From contig NW_015961948.1 of the NCBI RefSeq assembly GCF_000497045.1, forward strand, positions 930,001-994,000: a DNA stretch of 64,000 nucleotides, written 5' to 3'. Under the pieces are notes generated by a model. The model was not told the origin of the DNA, did not search any database, and was given only the letters and a program-made list of their open reading frames with translations. The translations under genes and the position numbers were made by a program. Positions 49,438 through 60,700 of this stretch are shown here, one piece after another (position 1 is the first letter of the stretch; the number at the start of each line of letters is the position of its first letter). The stretch is from Kalmanozyma brasiliensis GHG001 (taxonomy: Eukaryota; Basidiomycota; Ustilaginomycetes; Ustilaginales).

Positions 49438-52400
49438 TTACAGCTCCTTCTTCTCCCCGGCCTTCTCCTCGGCAATCCGCTTCTCAACCACCTCCCTCCT
49501 CCTCCTCTCCAACCTCCTCTCCTGACCTCTCGTCACCAGCTCTTTCGGCTTGACATCGGCAAATAGCGCCCAGAAGCTCTCCAACACGTAGCTGCCCAAG
49601 AAATCCACCGTCATAGCAGCCACCAATCTCACCTGGTAGCCACTCTCCATCTTGACCAGCTGCAACCACTCGTTGAGTTCGGGCATGAACTCGGTGGCTC
49701 CCGCGATCGCAATACCACCCACGCTAACCAGGCCATAGTACAGATAGCGGTTCTCCCGGATTGATTCGCGCCACGGTCGACCGATGTAGTTGACCGCAAA
49801 AGTCGAGATGGTTTGCGACAGTCCGAGCAGGTAAACACCCGTGTTGAGCAGAGAAGGGGTGAATTTGGCCTCGAGATCGATCACGTCGTCCAAAGACTCG
49901 TACGCGATGCTGAGCGATTGGATGTAGTACATGCTGCCAATGTGCAGCGCCGTCTGGGTGAGGATGCTCCCAAAGACGTAGGCGTTGAGGATGTTGGCCA
50001 CCGGTCGTTCTTTGGACAGCTTCTCGATCGGTTGCCCGCGCGAAATGCACAGGAAGCAGACCGAAGCCAACATGCCACTGATCGTCACTTGGTAATCGCC
50101 GAACTTGATGCCGTCCAGATAGAGGACCGACAGCGAGTACGCCTGGATCAAACAGTTGAGCGCTAGGATCTTGTACATCTGGATCGTCGCCACTAGCGTG
50201 CACCGTCCTTGACGGATGATGGCGATGATCGACTGGACGTTGCTCAGCTTCGACGTGAACGGTGCTGCGACGGACGCGTCACCCAGTCGGATCTGCGGAG
50301 GACCATCGTCGATATCCGCATCTGCCATCTGCGCCGTGATCGCCGAAAGGTCGAACTTGGCGGTGCGATCGGTGGTGCGAGCGTTTTGCATCTTGGCCAG
50401 CGCGTCGTCGCGCGCCTTCTCGAGTTCGGGGAACTTCTCCTTGAGCGCAGGCGGGACCGGCGGAGGAGGCTGACCGAAGCGCGCAGTGAGCGACAGCTGC
50501 GATTCGTACACCTTCTTCATGCGCTCCATCTTCTGGTGCTCGGCGATCTTGACCAGATCCTCCGGCGTGCCGTCAAGAAGGGCAACACCGATGTTGGCCG
50601 CCTTGAGCGCTCCAACGTCGTTGGTCCCGTCGCCCGCCATGAGTGTGATGTACCCGAGAGACTTGAGCGAGTTGAGGATGAACTCCTTTTGCGAGGGAGA
50701 GACGCGTGCGTATACCCAGGTGTTTTGGACCAGCTGGTTCCACGCTACGGGCGAGTCTTGGTACTGCTTCATGGCTACACCCGTGATGCAGATGTCGTAT
50801 TTCTTGAAGAGGCTCGTGTCGAGCGGTTCGGAGGCCGTGACGGGGATGATGACCTGTTCGTCAACGGATCGCCATACAAGCTCCTGTTCCGACGTCGCAC
50901 CCTCCCGAGCGTCGAGGATCAGCGTTTGACGATCCACAATCTCGACTTGCGTCGCCACGTGCACAGCAGTCAACGGGTTGTCGCCCGTAATCATAATGCA
51001 GCGATGACTCGAGTCGTTCAACATCTTGAGACTTTCGATCGCATCCGGCTTGAGGGGACAATGGAACACCAGGAATCCGCCAAACTTCAACCCGGCCTCC
51101 ACCTTGTCTCGCGTCATGTTGTTGATGCTGTTCGTGTCATTGGGCTGGACATTGTCGACGAAGCGGTAGCCGAGGGCGAGCACACGCGACCCGCGGCGGG
51201 TGAAACCCTTGTACGTCTCGTCGTAATGAGCGGGGAGCTGAGAGAACATGGTCTTGAGGGTCTCGGGTGCGCCTTTGACCGCGATGAACACACGACGGCT
51301 GCCGGTCTGGTCGATGATGTGGTTGATGGTAGACATGCGTTTGAGGGCGGAAGAGAACTGGAATCGACGGCGGACCTGGACGCCAAAGCGATGCGGGCCG
51401 GCTTTTGGGTCGGTGGGGGTGAGCATGTCGCCCTTGTTGAGCTTCCAGTCCATTGATTCGAGGGTTGTCTTCTCCATGGGGTCGCCGACGAGGCCGTCCT
51501 CGAGCAGAACGAGTGCGTGCGCCGAAGCCAGAGTGAGCGTCGTCTCGGCCGAAGCCTCCTTGAGCGGGATCAATGGCGAGTCGCCACCGGGGGAGCAGTT
51601 GACCACACCCTGCACCTCAAGATCCTCGCCCGTGATGGTGCCAGTTTTGTCGAAGCAGCAGACGTCGACTCGACCGGCATACGGAATACGGAACGGCTCC
51701 GTGCAGAAGATGGCGTACTTGGCCAGGGCCATGAGCGAAGCGTTGACCGCCATGGACAGCTCCATGGGCAGCTCGGGCGGGACGACGGACGTGATGATCA
51801 ATACGCAGTCCAGCAACAGCTTGCCCTTGGGACGCTCCATCTCGGTGCCCCGCACCCAGACGTAACCACTGGCAGCGATGGCAAAGATGAGGAGGAAACC
51901 GATGAAGACGAAGCTTTCGATGTTGTTGGCGGTGACGCGAGACTCGTTCTGGAAGACCATGAGGCGAATGAGCTGACCCTGCGAGGTGCCGAAGCCCGTG
52001 CGAAGGACGATGCCGAGTGCGCTGTTGTCGGGTGCGCGGAGCTTTGCGTAGGCGCTGTCGGCTTCGGGTGCGGTGGTCTGGAGGACCTTGGTGCCTCCAA
52101 AGACGACATTGTTACGGTCAGCACCATTGACGTCGAGAATGTCCTTGCCGTCGCGCAGTTCGATGTTCTCCTTGAGCAGAGGTGTGCTCTCACCGGAAAG
52201 CATGGCCTCATTGACGATGGTGGAGCCAGCAACCAGCAGCAGATCGCAAGGCGTTGCAGAGTCTTCCTTCGATCGGTCGATCGACACAAGGTCGCCGGGC
52301 AGCAGATCGGAGGTCTGCATCTCAGCCCACTTGCCAGCACGGTAAACCCAGATGCTGTAAGGCTGAATCGACATGGTCCTGAACTCGCTGAGCGTGCGCA

Positions 52401-53169
52401 GTCGCTGGAAGACGACGGTGCATTCGAAGACGACGAGCATGAAGAGCGTGAAGAGCGAGTAGTACCAGTACTCGTCGAGCATCCAGAGACCGACGCAGAA
52501 GACTTGGAAAACGAAGAAGGGCGCGACGGCATGCTCGAGGAAGAGGTCGACAAACTTGGGCTTGGGAATGTCGAGCTCGTTCTTGCCAAAGGTGCCGAGG
52601 GCGAGCTCGACATCCTTCTCGGTCTTGAATCCTTTGTAAGACTGGAAGTTCGAGAGGGGCGGGTTGGCATCGGCAGGGTAAGGCAGACGGCGGAAGGTGG
52701 GCTCCTTGATCAGAGGCGAGACAAAGATATCCGTGGGCGAAGCAGAAGCATCCGGGGTGGCGAGGATGTACTTGTCGGCCTGGTAGGTGAACGAGATCTC
52801 GATGGGCAGGTTGGGTCGCTCGACACGATCAAGCGAGACGATGGCACCTTCGCCCTTGTGTGCGAGTGGGTAGACGCGGACGAGCTCAGCATCATCGAGA
52901 CTTTTGGCGGTGGTGCAAGTAGTCAGCACCTTGGCAGCGATGCTCCATTTGGTTACGAGGAAGCTGAGTGCGTGGCCGGAAATGAGAAGGACGGTGAAGA
53001 CGAAGGTCCACTCCTCGGACCTGACCCAGTCATCGTACTTGAGGAAGTAGGCGTAGGCCCAGACGGGGTAGAGCGAGAGGAAGGGCAGGACATAGAGGTG
53101 AAGATATGTAGGGATGCTCCGGTGCAACGAGACGCTTGCGATCTCGGGTGACTGAGTAGCGACCTTCAT
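49438..53169 (-). CDS. SPF1: P5A-type ATPase, Spf1/ATP13A1 family
   Basis: A single exon of 1243 residues starts at the ATG at 53169 (MKVATQ...). The 47 in-frame codons further upstream begin with GTG and contain no ATG, so they are not used. The order is N-terminal spans (YVLPFLSLYPVWAYAYF ... FVFTVLLISGHALSFLV), the actuator segment EAMLSGEST, the P5A-specific TM4 motif PPELPMELS (about 465), the phosphorylation motif CFDKTGTITG (about 505), and the hinge GDGTNDVGALKAANIGVALL. PPELP separates P5A from P5B (PPALP). Family function: ER dislocase for mis-inserted transmembrane segments. The last four residues are KKEL, fitting the cytosolic dilysine KKxx ER-retrieval signal. It is divergent from DAD4. 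Confidence 0.95.
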   Translation of the reverse strand: MKVATQSPEIASVSLHRSIPTYLHLYVLPFLSLYPVWAYAYFLKYDDWVRSEEWTFVFTVLLISGHALSFLVTKWSIAAKVLTTCTTAKSLDDAELVRVYPLAHKGEGAIVSLDRVERPNLPIEISFTYQADKYILATPDASASPTDIFVSPLIKEPTFRRLPYPADANPPLSNFQSYKGFKTEKDVELALGTFGKNELDIPKPKFVDLFLEHAVAPFFVFQVFCVGLWMLDEYWYYSLFTLFMLVVFECTVVFQRLRTLSEFRTMSIQPYSIWVYRAGKWAEMQTSDLLPGDLVSIDRSKEDSATPCDLLLVAGSTIVNEAMLSGESTPLLKENIELRDGKDILDVNGADRNNVVFGGTKVLQTTAPEADSAYAKLRAPDNSALGIVLRTGFGTSQGQLIRLMVFQNESRVTANNIESFVFIGFLLIFAIAASGYVWVRGTEMERPKGKLLLDCVLIITSVVPPELPMELSMAVNASLMALAKYAIFCTEPFRIPYAGRVDVCCFDKTGTITGEDLEVQGVVNCSPGGDSPLIPLKEASAETTLTLASAHALVLLEDGLVGDPMEKTTLESMDWKLNKGDMLTPTDPKAGPHRFGVQVRRRFQFSSALKRMSTINHIIDQTGSRRVFIAVKGAPETLKTMFSQLPAHYDETYKGFTRRGSRVLALGYRFVDNVQPNDTNSINNMTRDKVEAGLKFGGFLVFHCPLKPDAIESLKMLNDSSHRCIMITGDNPLTAVHVATQVEIVDRQTLILDAREGATSEQELVWRSVDEQVIIPVTASEPLDTSLFKKYDICITGVAMKQYQDSPVAWNQLVQNTWVYARVSPSQKEFILNSLKSLGYITLMAGDGTNDVGALKAANIGVALLDGTPEDLVKIAEHQKMERMKKVYESQLSLTARFGQPPPPVPPALKEKFPELEKARDDALAKMQNARTTDRTAKFDLSAITAQMADADIDDGPPQIRLGDASVAAPFTSKLSNVQSIIAIIRQGRCTLVATIQMYKILALNCLIQAYSLSVLYLDGIKFGDYQVTISGMLASVCFLCISRGQPIEKLSKERPVANILNAYVFGSILTQTALHIGSMYYIQSLSIAYESLDDVIDLEAKFTPSLLNTGVYLLGLSQTISTFAVNYIGRPWRESIRENRYLYYGLVSVGGIAIAGATEFMPELNEWLQLVKMESGYQVRLVAAMTVDFLGSYVLESFWALFADVKPKELVTRGQERRLERRRREVVEKRIAEEKAGEKKEL

Positions 53170-53703
53170 CCTGGCGGATGTGTGCACACCTGTGCGACTG
53201 CAGACTGTTGCGACGAATGCAGCAGCCAGAGACGCAGTGGCGGGGCTTTGCAGACACGAAGGCGATGGGAGACGAAAGGAACACCTTGTTGAGACGGTCT
53301 CCTGAGTCACTTGATCTTGTGGGGATGATAGAAGGCAAGGTGGTGTAGGCTGGCTGCACCTGCAAAAACGTCAATGCACCGTCAAAGTCAGCGAATCAGC
53401 GGACAGGTTGAGAAGATCTTCTCGACTTGAGTGGCTCAGCCTTGCTCAGAAGCTGACCGTCTGCAGCTGGCTCCACGTCGACTTTGTACGCGGCCTTCAA
53501 CCCGTAATTTTTTGAGTGTGTTAGACCTATGAATATGCTCATCACGTGTCGCACGAATCATTTCGAAAGCGCTCTCTCTGAGACACGGTGAGACTGCACA
53601 GGTCCAGACGCGCGCGTCAAGTTTTTGGAGAGAGCAACACTTCAAAGTGACACTTCACTGTATGGAACTCATCACCACCATCTCAAACGCACCATTACGC
53701 ATC
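53170..53703. promoter_or_regulatory. Divergent upstream region (SPF1 / DAD4)
   Basis: These 534 bp separate the two start codons. An upstream in-frame ATG at 53662 could add 14 residues to DAD4, but homologues start at the downstream Met. No specific regulatory site was recognised. Confidence 0.5.
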
Positions 53704-54102
53704 ATGGAGAATCCACATGTAAGTTCGGCACCCTCTCGCAGCAGCCGCGCATAGTATCTTATACTGATGCTCGTCTACATATGCTACAACACTACAGGAG
53801 GAGAGACAGTCGCTGCTGCTCGAACGAATCACAAAGAGCGTCCACCGACTCAACGAGGCGTTGCTCGAGCTCGACCGATCCGTCGTTGAGATCAACAATC
53901 ACAACCAGGCCATCACCATCGTTGCGGAGCTTTCTGAGGCTGTGAGTGCTTCCCGTCTCAGCTGAGCGTCGTGTGCCCGCATGCTAACTCCGCTCTTTTC
54001 AATCACGTTTCGCTTAAACAGTACCGCCGAAACGCAGCGTTCAACCTGGCAAACATGGAGGCGGTCGACGAGGACGGGCTCGGCAAGGTGTCGATGGATT
54101 GA
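53704..54102 (+). CDS. DAD4: DASH complex subunit Dad4 (three exons)
   Basis: Proposed exons are 53704-53718 (15 nt, Met-Glu-Asn-Pro-His), 53798-53941 and 54022-54102, giving 79 residues. Introns are 79 and 80 nt, GTAAGT...CAG and GTGAGT...CAG, the second with a CTAAC branch site near 53983. The product begins MENPHEERQS, matching the near-invariant MENPHE start of fungal Dad4. The middle is a helical coiled segment (LLLERITKSVHRLNEALLEL, then EINNHNQAIT) and the end is short and acidic. Dad4 is one of the ten DASH/DAM1 ring subunits that couple kinetochores to spindle microtubules. The gene is too small and intron-split to appear as a long ORF. Family members are about 70-80 residues, as here. 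Confidence 0.9.
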
Positions 54103-55882
54103 TTCGACGCTCCATCATTTGATGCTCGTCAAGTCCTGACCTGCCAAACCAATGCGGCTCAAAGTCATCCGCCAATCTGCCACTGTATTTGTACCCTCTT
54201 CGACCCTCTCTTTTGCACCGTCCGCTCCATCGTAGCGATTATGCACGCTGCTGGCATCACTACCAGGCGGTCCACGCAATGATATATACCCTTTTGCACC
54301 AAAGACAGACAGCGGATGTGGGACCTCAGTGTGCGTCGTGCCGAACGTGGTCTGGATTGCTCCTCGCGCGTCCACACAGCAAGAGCGCGCAGGGCCTAAC
54401 GGCGGAGCGCCTCGAGACGAGTCGCTGGGATAGCTGCGGAAGAATCAGAGTGAGATGCCGAGAGTGTGTCGTTGGCCGAACGCGAATGGTGGCAATGGCA
54501 GACGCTGCTTGGCCGCCAGCGTCAGCAGGTCCATGCGAGCTCTGCGTTCTGTGTCCTCGGACGACAACCTGGCGAGCCCGAGAACTCGACACTGCCTATG
54601 CACTGAGCAGAGAGCCAGGGCGATGTATCCTCTGTTGGCCTGGGGCTGGACGTCAACCGGCGATTGCAGCCTACACCCGCACGCAGGCCCTCCGCGAAGA
54701 TTCGGCATCGAAAGCATTGGCACTAGCCACCGCTCACACAGGCTTGGGCTGAGACGGCCACGTGCACGTCTCTGCCATGTGTCTGGCAGAGCCGCACAAT
54801 GCGATTGCCCCAGCAAGCACCCAGCTGAGCACACCCTGCCAATACGGAAGAGCACACTCACTCAACCGTCACTCATCACTAACGTCGCTTGTCGACTGCA
54901 AAGTTCAACGGATGACTCCGCCTTGCGAGCTTCTGTGGAGACGTACGGATCCTTGCATTCGCAGATAGCATGCGCACCTGCACCGAAGCAGAGCCGACAA
55001 GGCATTGTGCAAAGCTCGCTTATCAGCGCTGCCGAAGAAAACTCGCCCGACTTGCCGCTTGACTGTTCTACCCAGGGCGCTGATTGGCTCCCGTCTCACC
55101 CGAGTCTTCATCGCTTCCATGCGCTCTGATCATCCGCGTGTCCAGCAAAGAAGCTTCATCGCATCGGAACGTTGCGCGGAGTGTGAGCAAGGGCAACAAG
55201 GTGACCGGCGGATCGGAACGGGAACATGTATGTACGGCATTTCCTCTCCTACGATGTGACAGCTGTTGTGGATTCAGGCCGTGGCTCAACTGACGACATC
55301 CCGTTCTGCTATTCCACGGTGGCACATGGCGATCGAAAAGGAGACACTCGCAACGAATAAGAACAAGCCTCTCGAGATAACGATGCTAAGCGAGTGAGAA
55401 GAAAGTTTCGATTGGTCGTTTGAAGGAGTATTTGACAGGGTTCTGCGCTATCTCTGCCGAACAGTCTTATCCCGAACGCTAAATTCGCCGTTCACAATTC
55501 CGAACGCCTTCTTGCCGCCTCAAGTGCCGCAAACTGACAGGCTCCGCCACCGCGCTCACCGTCGGCAAGTGAAGGCGTTGAAATGGCCGATGCACCAGTA
55601 AGGTTTGTGCATGTGAGCGATTGCGATAGTGGGTACGCATGTGACAGTGGATAGATAAGAACGCATGAGCTATCTGCGGCCTAGCTGCAATATTGTGGCA
55701 GACCCGGTGTGGGGCTAGCGACGGTCCTGAGGCCGTGTGGTCGAAGGGTCTCCAGCCGAGCTTCCCAAGCGCCATGGTGTGCTCGCGAAGCATCGAGCCC
55801 AGATAGCCTACTTAAGAGACCCCTTGTCCTTCACAAAGGTCTACGTCCGCTCACCTTTCGCTTCTTCCACACTTTCTCCAAG
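54103..55882. other. 1.8-kb intergenic region (DAD4 3' side to MFS transporter promoter)
   Basis: Several ORFs of 60-220 codons cross this region in various frames, but none shows conserved motifs or a coherent composition, and they overlap on both strands. The segment just before the transporter ATG (55840-55882) is CT-rich. Confidence 0.45.
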
Positions 55883-57460
55883 ATGGCCGCCCCCATCATG
55901 TCGGAGGTGACCCCCATCAAGACCCCCTCCTCTGACACCCACAAGGACGATTCGTACGATGACGCCAAACCGACATCCCCATACCATGTCGAATCGTCGT
56001 CGTATCAGGGCGAGAACGCCAAGGCAGCTGCACTCGCAGCCTCGGCATCCGACATCACCCCTCTGGAGCTGAAGAAAGTGCTCCGCAAGATCGACCTCGT
56101 CCTCATGCCTCTGATGTGCATTGCTGTCCTCATGCAATTCCTCGACAAGACGTCGCTCAACTACGCCTCCCTGCTCGGCATTAAGAAGGACACCAACCTT
56201 AAGGGTCAAGAGTACTCGTGGCTCGGCTCGTTCTTCTACGTTGGCTACCTGATCGCGACGCCCGTCCACGGCTTCTTCCTGCAGAAAGTGAGGCTGTCGA
56301 GGTACGTGGCCATCTGCATCATCCTCTGGGCAGTCTCGCTTGGCGCGCACGCAGCTTGCAAGAACTACGGCCAGCTAGTCGTCGTCCGTCTGCTCCTCGG
56401 ATGGTGGGAGGCCGCGCTCACCCCTGCCTTCATCCTCCTAACCAGTCGCTTCTACCAGAAGCAGGAGCAGGTTACGAGGACCTCGGCGTGGTTCTCGATG
56501 AACGGCATAGCACAAATATGTGGCGGAATGGCAGCTTGGGGCCTTCTTGTGCAGAAGCCTTCGCATCTGAAGGTATGGCAGCAAATGTATCTTATCTTGG
56601 GTGGTGTTGCGTTGCTTTTCGGTGTCGTGGTGTTCTTCTTCATGCCCGACTCGCCGGCGACGATCCGTTACCTCAACGAGCGAGAGCGTCAGGTCGCTGT
56701 GCATCGCATCAAGTCAAACAAGTCCGGCATCCACGACTCGACTTGGAAATGGGACCAGCTCTGGGAGGCCATTCGCGATCCGAGGCTGTATCTCTTCTTC
56801 TTAGGTGTCTGCAGCGCCAACATCGCCAACGGCGGCGTGTCCAACTTCTCGAGCGCCATCATCTCCTCTTTCCACTATGACAGTAGGACGACTGCATTGC
56901 TCGGCATGGCACCAGGTGCGATGGAGGTCGTCGCTGTCGCTTTTGGCGCTTGGCTGTCGTATAAGACCAGGTCGAGGGTCATTCCGGGTGTGCTGATGTA
57001 CCTGCTCGCCGTCGTCGGAGGCACCATGATGATCGCAATCCCCGCTTCGGCGAACGCTGCTCGCTTTACCGGGTTTGTTATAGTTTACACCTATCCCGTC
57101 GCTTCTCCCCACTTCTACGCCTTTATAGGATCAAGTGTTTCGGGGACGACCAAGAGGATCGTCTTCAACACCTTCCTGCAGGTCGGGTACTCGGTGGGCA
57201 ACTTGATCGGCCCTCAGACTTACCGAGCAAAGGATGCGCCCGACTACGTACCTGCCAAGATCACCTTGATCACCATGTTCGGCTTCGCAGCGCTCTGCTT
57301 GATCGCTATCGGAGCGACGCACTACATCTGGAACAAGCAGAACGGTATGCTTGGCATGGGAGCGGATGTGGAGGGCGATGCAGCAAAGGAGACCGAGGAC
57401 CACGAGGATCTGACCGACTTGACTGACAAGCAGCGAGCTAGCTTCCGATACCCATACTAG
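55883..57460 (+). CDS. MFS transporter, Dal5/allantoate permease (anion:cation symporter) family
   Basis: The ATG at 55883 gives 525 residues. The upstream in-frame extension to 55709 is not supported because the residues before MAAP are low-quality and family members start shortly before the first span. After a 60-residue Ser/Asp-rich cytosolic arm come about twelve spans: KIDLVLMPLMCIAVLMQFLDK (with the family's LDKTSLNYA motif), YSWLGSFFYVGYLIATPVHGF, VRLLLGWWEAALTPAFILLTSRFY (the Dal5-family GxxEA motif), and others. The family moves carboxylate-type anions such as allantoate, nicotinate, pantothenate or tartrate with protons; the substrate cannot be told from sequence. A long central loop lies between spans 6 and 7. 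It is convergent with the GH36-like gene. Confidence 0.88.
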   Translation: MAAPIMSEVTPIKTPSSDTHKDDSYDDAKPTSPYHVESSSYQGENAKAAALAASASDITPLELKKVLRKIDLVLMPLMCIAVLMQFLDKTSLNYASLLGIKKDTNLKGQEYSWLGSFFYVGYLIATPVHGFFLQKVRLSRYVAICIILWAVSLGAHAACKNYGQLVVVRLLLGWWEAALTPAFILLTSRFYQKQEQVTRTSAWFSMNGIAQICGGMAAWGLLVQKPSHLKVWQQMYLILGGVALLFGVVVFFFMPDSPATIRYLNERERQVAVHRIKSNKSGIHDSTWKWDQLWEAIRDPRLYLFFLGVCSANIANGGVSNFSSAIISSFHYDSRTTALLGMAPGAMEVVAVAFGAWLSYKTRSRVIPGVLMYLLAVVGGTMMIAIPASANAARFTGFVIVYTYPVASPHFYAFIGSSVSGTTKRIVFNTFLQVGYSVGNLIGPQTYRAKDAPDYVPAKITLITMFGFAALCLIAIGATHYIWNKQNGMLGMGADVEGDAAKETEDHEDLTDLTDKQRASFRYPY

Positions 57461-57769
57461 TCGAGAGGATGTAAGGAAAGCAAGAGGATGGGATGCTGGT
57501 TGTTGAGAGGAAAGACGAATTGAGAGGAAAGGCGGTATGCGCAGCACGCAAACGCTTTGGGCGCTTTACTTTGTAAAGTCACAGTCACATCGAAATGCTC
57601 ACGTCACCTCTGCAGGTCAAGCCCATGCCTCCTGCCTCTCGCATGCACGTTCGCACGGATCGCTTGACAGGCTGCAGAGCGGTCACTTGTACCATTGCCC
57701 GTTCGTGCTCATGTTCCTGACGAAGCAAGTCAGAGGGCCTCATGTCAAATCGTGACATTGCGTGATACA
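57461..57769. other. Convergent gap (MFS transporter / GH36-like gene)
   Basis: These 309 bp between two stop codons contain no supported ORF; they are presumably 3' UTRs and terminators of both genes. Confidence 0.5.
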
Positions 57770-60700
57770 TCAAATGGGACTGCTGATGCGAAGCGACAAG
57801 CTGACCGGTGCCGACAGCGTCTGCACGTACGTCTCGTCCTGGTTCTGCTTCCATGCCTTCAGATCCACTTCGACACGGAAAGCCTTCGATCCATCTTGAG
57901 TCGAGCTTCCTTCCTCGAGCTCCACCTCCTCGATCTTGATCCACGGTGTTGAGGCGCAGTCGTAGCGCGTGCGCTCGATTCTGCACGTTTTGATCGACTC
58001 GCGGCTGGAACAAAGCACGAGGAAGCTCATCTTGACTGCCATGTCGATGAGCATGCTGACCACCACATCTGGTGTGGTCGCGACGCTGGCGGTCAACGGC
58101 GTCTCGGGCAGCGGTGACAGTGGCAGGGGCGCGGAGGGGGCAGCGTTCGGCTGAGGATCCGCCATCGAGATAGGCACCTGGCGCAGAGGCATCATGGTGC
58201 GCGACTCGAGGCAGCGCTTCAGCGTGGCAACAGCATCTGCTGGTCGCAAACGAACGCGTCGTAGCGTCTTGTCGTCCGGACGCAACCTCTCGCTCTCCTC
58301 GGTCGCTCGAATCTGTTTTGTGTCGAGGAATGGCAACCAGGACTTCCTCTTTGAGCTAGCTTCCGGCAGGGTCAATGTCCAAGACGCCAGCACGAGGAGA
58401 CCGAAGACGAACAGCGTCTGCAACTTGTCCAGCATGCCAATCACCGTGTCGACGACGTCGACGCCAGCGGTCTTTCTGGGCACGATGCTACCCTTGCCCT
58501 TGCGCGAACCAGGAACGACGCCTGTCATCGTGCTCTGCAGGAGAGCGAAAAGGCCGTTGATGAGAGCCAGAGACAGGATCACGGCCTGCGCAGCAGGATC
58601 TGACCTCTGCATGAGCTTGTCGGCCGAAGATTTGGTCAATGCCCGCTCATCCTTGTTGGCAGCAGCGGCAGCGGTCAGCAGAGACGCGCTTTCGGAGCTG
58701 ATGGAGCGAGTGGAGCGGCGTCGATGGTGCGATGGCTTCCGCGTGTGGGACAGGTAGGAACGTCTCCTGCTTTCCTTGTCGGGGTACGATGCGACGACGC
58801 TGACTGCATGCACTCCTCCTGGCGTCATAAAGTGCTCTGTGGAGCCGAGTACAGCCACGCGCACTCCTTCAATCATCGTAGTCAGCAGGGGGGAGATCGT
58901 CAGCACCTCCCATGATCCTGCTGCCAGCGACACGTTCAGCAAGCGATTCGTCTGTCCGTCGTGACTCGGCTCGTTTGAGAGAAGCGAAATCTTGCCGGAC
59001 CGGAAACTTCGAACAGCATACTGGGAGTAAAGGAGGCTCGACACCTGATCGACGTTGCCCTGCTTGTTGAGCATCTGCTTGACGTCGAGGACATCAAAGG
59101 TCGCTGCATCGCCTCCGCGCAGATTCCACAGACCCAGGGTCGCGCAAGAGGTGATTTCGTGCTGTACCGTCATCTTGAGGGCCGGTCCGGGTCCGTCGCC
59201 AACGAGATCGTCGAACACGGCATCGTGCAGCAAAGATCCTCGTGCCTGAACACAAACTCTCGCGCCGTCACCTGACAGTGTCTGAGGAGAGACGAGCGCG
59301 CGCATAGAGGGATGCTGGGGAGCATCCGCCTTGTCCGAGATCCAGAGACCTGCATCAGTGAAGGCTCGGAAGGATGCGTGGTAGCCCGTGTGGTCCGGTC
59401 CCTCCACTGTGCTTTCCGAAGAAAGCCCTTGCTGAGAACAGTGAGAGAGCATGTCGGCATCGCAGCTGTGTTCTGGAAGCAGCAGTGAGTTGTAGACATT
59501 ATGCGACAGGTGATGGCGATGCGCTTCTGGGATCCGAGGGAAGAAGTCGTCGGTGCAGCGGATGGTCATGCCTTGATTCGGGAGGGTCTTGAGCGTGTTG
59601 GTGAGGTTCGAGGTGAACGCCATACAGTGGATCACGCCGTTGCCCGCGCCAAAGTAGCGCGTTGCGGCACCCTCCATCGCCTCAAATGCGGCTTTGCCGA
59701 GCGCCGCTGCACGAAGTGTCCTGGTGTGGCTGCCGAAGGCTTCAGAGGTGGTTTCGTCTTGCATCCATTCCCACTCAGCCTGAGCGTCAACCTTGACAAA
59801 GTCCACGCCGCTCTGTCGGAGAGTGTGGAATGCCCTGTCCCAGAAGAGGTGCATGTCCAGCTCGCTGGACTGGACGAACCAGTCGCGAGCGACGTGTCGG
59901 TAAGGATCTTGTACGCGAGCGTGACGCAGTGGTGCGCTCAATCCAGCAGCGATGGGTCCTTCGGGGTGAATGCCGTCCCAGTATCCCGCCAAAGTCATCC
60001 AGCAGCCGATGGATCGGATGGCAGGGAATCTTGCTCGGATGTAGGAAGTGTAGCGAGCAAGGACGGAGCTGATGACACTCTCATCAGATTGCGAGGTATG
60101 ATGCGTATCTTCGAGATCGAACATGGCCGGGTTCATGTCGAAGCTGTTGAGTCTCCCACGATCTTCCGCACCGTGGACGACGTCTTGCCAGCCATCATCG
60201 ATGAGCAGAGAAACGATGGACCCTTGGCCCAGGCGAGTCTCTGCAGCCTCGAGCGCAGCAACGACTTCCGACAGATACGGAAGGCGCTGCTCGTTCTGCA
60301 TTGCCTCCCAGGTGCAGAAGCCAAGTCCGGCGCGAGGCTTGGGAGGGCTCGATGGAGCTTCGGCCTGGCACGTGCGATCGCCATTGACAGTGGACGCATC
60401 GCCATCTCGATCCTCCTGGGTCAGATTTTCGCTGTCGGTTCCAGGAATGATCATCGAGCTTGCTCTGCTGAGACCTTGCTGGGAGCCATCCACGATCGTA
60501 GAGTCGGAATAGAACGAAGTGTCGGTGTAATCGTACTCGTCGTAGTCGTACGGGATGGTGGGGATCATGTCGTCGAGGGCCAGAGAGGAGTCGCTATCGA
60601 GCAATTTCTTGGCTGACCAGGAAAGCCCGAGCGGCTCATGAATGCTGGTTCGAAGCGACTTGACAGCATTGGATCGGCATGCCGCAATGGTCTCTTTGAG

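Noticed and set aside
51517..53151. 544-codon ORF antisense to SPF1
   Set aside because: Same bias effect; the translation is low-complexity charged sequence without domains.
53170..53310. 47-residue N-terminal extension of SPF1 with presequence-like composition
   Set aside because: The extension begins with GTG and has no ATG; homologues start near MKVATQ. It is treated as untranslated.
55709..55882. 58-codon extension of the MFS transporter
   Set aside because: The family normally has a short Ser/Asp-rich arm starting at the ATG at 55883, which lies in the usual CT-rich leader context.
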